Shown: one piece after another, positions 62,574-64,000 of the stretch
Numbering within the stretch: the first letter of the stretch is position 1
Layout of the letters: each line of letters opens with the position of its first letter
From: Planctomycetia bacterium
GTDB lineage: Bacteria; Planctomycetota; Phycisphaerae; UBA1845; UTPLA1
Assembly: GCA_015200345.1 (NCBI GenBank)
Contig: CP054187.1
Coordinates: forward strand, 1 to 64,000
Direction: 5' to 3'
DNA: 64,000 nucleotides
Translations under genes and position numbers: made by a program
The notes under the pieces: model-generated
Database searches by the model: none
Seen by the model: the letters and a program-made list of their open reading frames with translations, nothing else
Told to the model about the DNA's origin: nothing

Positions 62574-63977
62574 ATGCGATTCGACACCATTGTTGCCAAC
62601 GGCACCGTCGTCAATGCGAACAAATCCACCAAGGCCGATGTCGGCATCATCGGTGAGACCATCGCCCGCGTCGAGAAGGGCCTCGCGAAAAAGGCCGCCG
62701 CCGACGGCACGCGGATCATCGACGCGACCGGCTGCTACGTCATCCCCGGCGGAATCGACGTGCACGTTCACCTCGCGCTGCCGTTCTGCGGCACGACGTC
62801 GTCGGATGATTACAACACCGGCACTCGGGCCGCGGCGCGCGGCGGCGTCACGAGCGTGATTGACTTCGCTATTCCATATGCCGGCGAGTCGCTGCAACAG
62901 GCAGTCGATAACTGGATGGCCAAGGCCGACGGTAAGGCATGTGTGGATTACACATTCCACGTTGCGTTGACCGACTGGAAGCGGCACCGCGGCGAGATGG
63001 CCGACATGGTGAAAAAGGGCTTCCCGACGTTTAAGCAGTTCATGATCTACGCGCGCGAGGGCTGGCAGGCGGACGACGCGGCGATTTTCGGAGCGCTGGA
63101 GCAGGTGCGCGATCTGAACGGCATGTTGCTGATCCACGCCGAGAGCAGCCGCGTGCTGGATGAATTGATCGAGCGGCATCACAATGAAGAGGAGATGCGC
63201 AAGCTCGGGGCGCAGCTGCACAGCATCACGCGACCGAACTTCATCGAGGCCGAGGCGATTCAGCGCGCGGTGACGTGGGCCGAGGCGACCGGCGGACGGT
63301 TGTACATCGTGCACATGTCGACGGCCGAGGGGACGGACATCATTCGCGCGGCGCACAAGCGAGGATTGAACAACGTGTTCGCCGAGACGTGCGCGCAGTA
63401 CCTGGTGCTGGATGATTCGCTGTTCGAGGGGCCGGACGGACACCTGTACGCCTGCTGCCCGCAGATCAAGAAGAAGCGCGATCAGAAGCGGCTGTGGAAG
63501 GGTCTGGCGAGCGGTACGGTCTGCGTTGTCAGCACGGATACGTGCACGTTCACGCGCGAACAAAAAGCAATGTGGCAGGGCGACTGGACGAAGATTCCGA
63601 TGGGCCTGCCAGGGCTGGAGACGTTATTGCCGATTGTCTATACTCACGGCGTGCTGAAGGGCAAGCTCTCGATGCAGGAATTCGTAGACAAGGTGTGCAC
63701 CAGCCCGGCGAAGATCATGGGTCTGGGCGATCGCAAGGGCGCGATCAAGAAAGGATACGACGCCGATATCGCCATCATCCACCCCAAGCACCGCATCGAA
63801 GTGAAGCCGTCGGAGATGGAGACCAACGCCGATTGGTCGCCTTACGAGGGATGGAAACTGGCGGGCTTCTCGCGGACGACGCTGTCGCGCGGGCGCGTGA
63901 TCGTGGACGATTACAAGTTCTGCGGCCAGAACGGCTGGGGCAAGTGGCTGCGGCGCGAGTCGGCCGGCGTGGTGTAG
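62574..63977 (+). CDS. Dihydropyrimidinase/hydantoinase-like amidohydrolase
   Basis: A 467-residue amidohydrolase of the D-hydantoinase/dihydropyrimidinase family, which opens cyclic amides such as dihydrouracil or hydantoins. The metal-binding HVH in GGIDVHVHL, the carboxylated Lys in FPTFKQFMIY, His in MLLIHAES and LYIVHMST, and Asp in VVSTDTC are present. The family usually has STDHC; here the His after that Asp is Thr. AAGGGG precedes ATG 62574. Substrate not determined; a cyclic-ureide catabolic role is likely. The stop at 63975-63977 is within the window. Confidence 0.9.
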   Translation: MRFDTIVANGTVVNANKSTKADVGIIGETIARVEKGLAKKAAADGTRIIDATGCYVIPGGIDVHVHLALPFCGTTSSDDYNTGTRAAARGGVTSVIDFAIPYAGESLQQAVDNWMAKADGKACVDYTFHVALTDWKRHRGEMADMVKKGFPTFKQFMIYAREGWQADDAAIFGALEQVRDLNGMLLIHAESSRVLDELIERHHNEEEMRKLGAQLHSITRPNFIEAEAIQRAVTWAEATGGRLYIVHMSTAEGTDIIRAAHKRGLNNVFAETCAQYLVLDDSLFEGPDGHLYACCPQIKKKRDQKRLWKGLASGTVCVVSTDTCTFTREQKAMWQGDWTKIPMGLPGLETLLPIVYTHGVLKGKLSMQEFVDKVCTSPAKIMGLGDRKGAIKKGYDADIAIIHPKHRIEVKPSEMETNADWSPYEGWKLAGFSRTTLSRGRVIVDDYKFCGQNGWGKWLRRESAGVV

Positions 63978-64000
63978 CGCCGACAACGATGAATCGTGAA

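Noticed and set aside
62295-63563. Minus-strand frame opposite the dihydropyrimidinase gene
   Set aside because: Antisense shadow; the plus frame carries HVH, carboxy-Lys and a good RBS.

Overview
The window is about 62-65 % GC and looks like chromosome from a member of the Planctomycetota, possibly a Phycisphaerae-type lineage (inference). The main pointers are a PEP-CTERM protein, a DUF1571 lipoprotein, a divergent ECF sigma factor / Pkn-type Ser-Thr kinase pair, SpoVG carrying a zinc ribbon, a secreted subtilase ending in a dockerin-like domain, and many secreted or lipid-anchored proteins of unknown function. Most genes are housekeeping or envelope genes in short operons. No CRISPR array, rRNA, prophage or plasmid origin was seen. 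High GC produces many long antisense reading frames, which were discarded.

Layout. 1-3 kb: a TPR protein running off the left edge, then a stand-alone ketol-acid reductoisomerase-like gene and tRNA-Ala(CGC). 3.5-7.8 kb: a tightly spaced katG / SUI1 / sulfotransferase / class IV aminotransferase run. 8-10.5 kb: ParA ATPase, VanZ-like protein and a periplasmic-binding lipoprotein. 10.5-14.4 kb: a polyprenyl glycosylphosphotransferase and a CapK-like adenylate-forming enzyme on the minus strand, with a lipoprotein gene between them. 14.6-17 kb: tatA and a response-regulator / GAF / HD-GYP gene cut in two by an in-frame TAA. 17-18.8 kb: three tandem small heat-shock genes. 18.9-24.9 kb: a MORN-like protein, orphan sdhB, DUF1801, a PAS-GGDEF-EAL protein, and an HxlR regulator divergent from a CPVC thioredoxin-like gene. 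25.1-26.2 kb: palindromic repeats and a complete IS5-type insertion sequence, followed by tRNA-Pro(CGG). 27-31 kb: a cyclophilin, a second glycosylphosphotransferase and a PBP4-type peptidase.

31.4-36.2 kb: a translationally coupled pair (acidic unknown protein + REC-like/GAF/GGDEF), an M24 peptidase, a BFD-like [2Fe-2S] protein and a PEP-CTERM protein. 36.2-42.6 kb: a GT-C-like membrane protein, a PEP-CTERM-locus-type polysaccharide deacetylase, the subtilase and a lipoprotein. 42.8-47.2 kb: DinB, cupin, esterase, queuosine salvage protein and DUF1571. 47.5-51.1 kb: orphan atpC, tRNA-Leu(TAA), ispE-spoVG, a small conserved protein and a C-x4-CH cytochrome-like protein. 51.1-57.7 kb: kinase / ECF sigma pair, SulP transporter, a 43-residue membrane peptide, an HhH-GPD glycosylase and a CPBP protease. 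57.9-64 kb: tRNA-Tyr(GTA), pgsA-uppP, a FliA-type sigma factor, arginine deiminase and a dihydropyrimidinase-like enzyme.

Three themes recur. The first is cyclic-di-GMP signalling (HD-GYP, GGDEF-EAL and GGDEF proteins). The second is envelope and exopolysaccharide construction (two initiating sugar transferases, CapK, deacetylase, GT-C, UppP, PgsA, PBP4, TatA). The third is stress and protein quality control (KatG, three Hsp20, cyclophilin, HxlR/thioredoxin). I saw no single obviously new multi-gene system. The most unusual observations are the nonsense-split HD-GYP regulator, a 14-bp pairing that would bury the first hsp20 ribosome-binding site, SpoVG with an inserted zinc ribbon, and enzymes whose signature residues are altered (PBP4 SxN, cyclophilin Arg).
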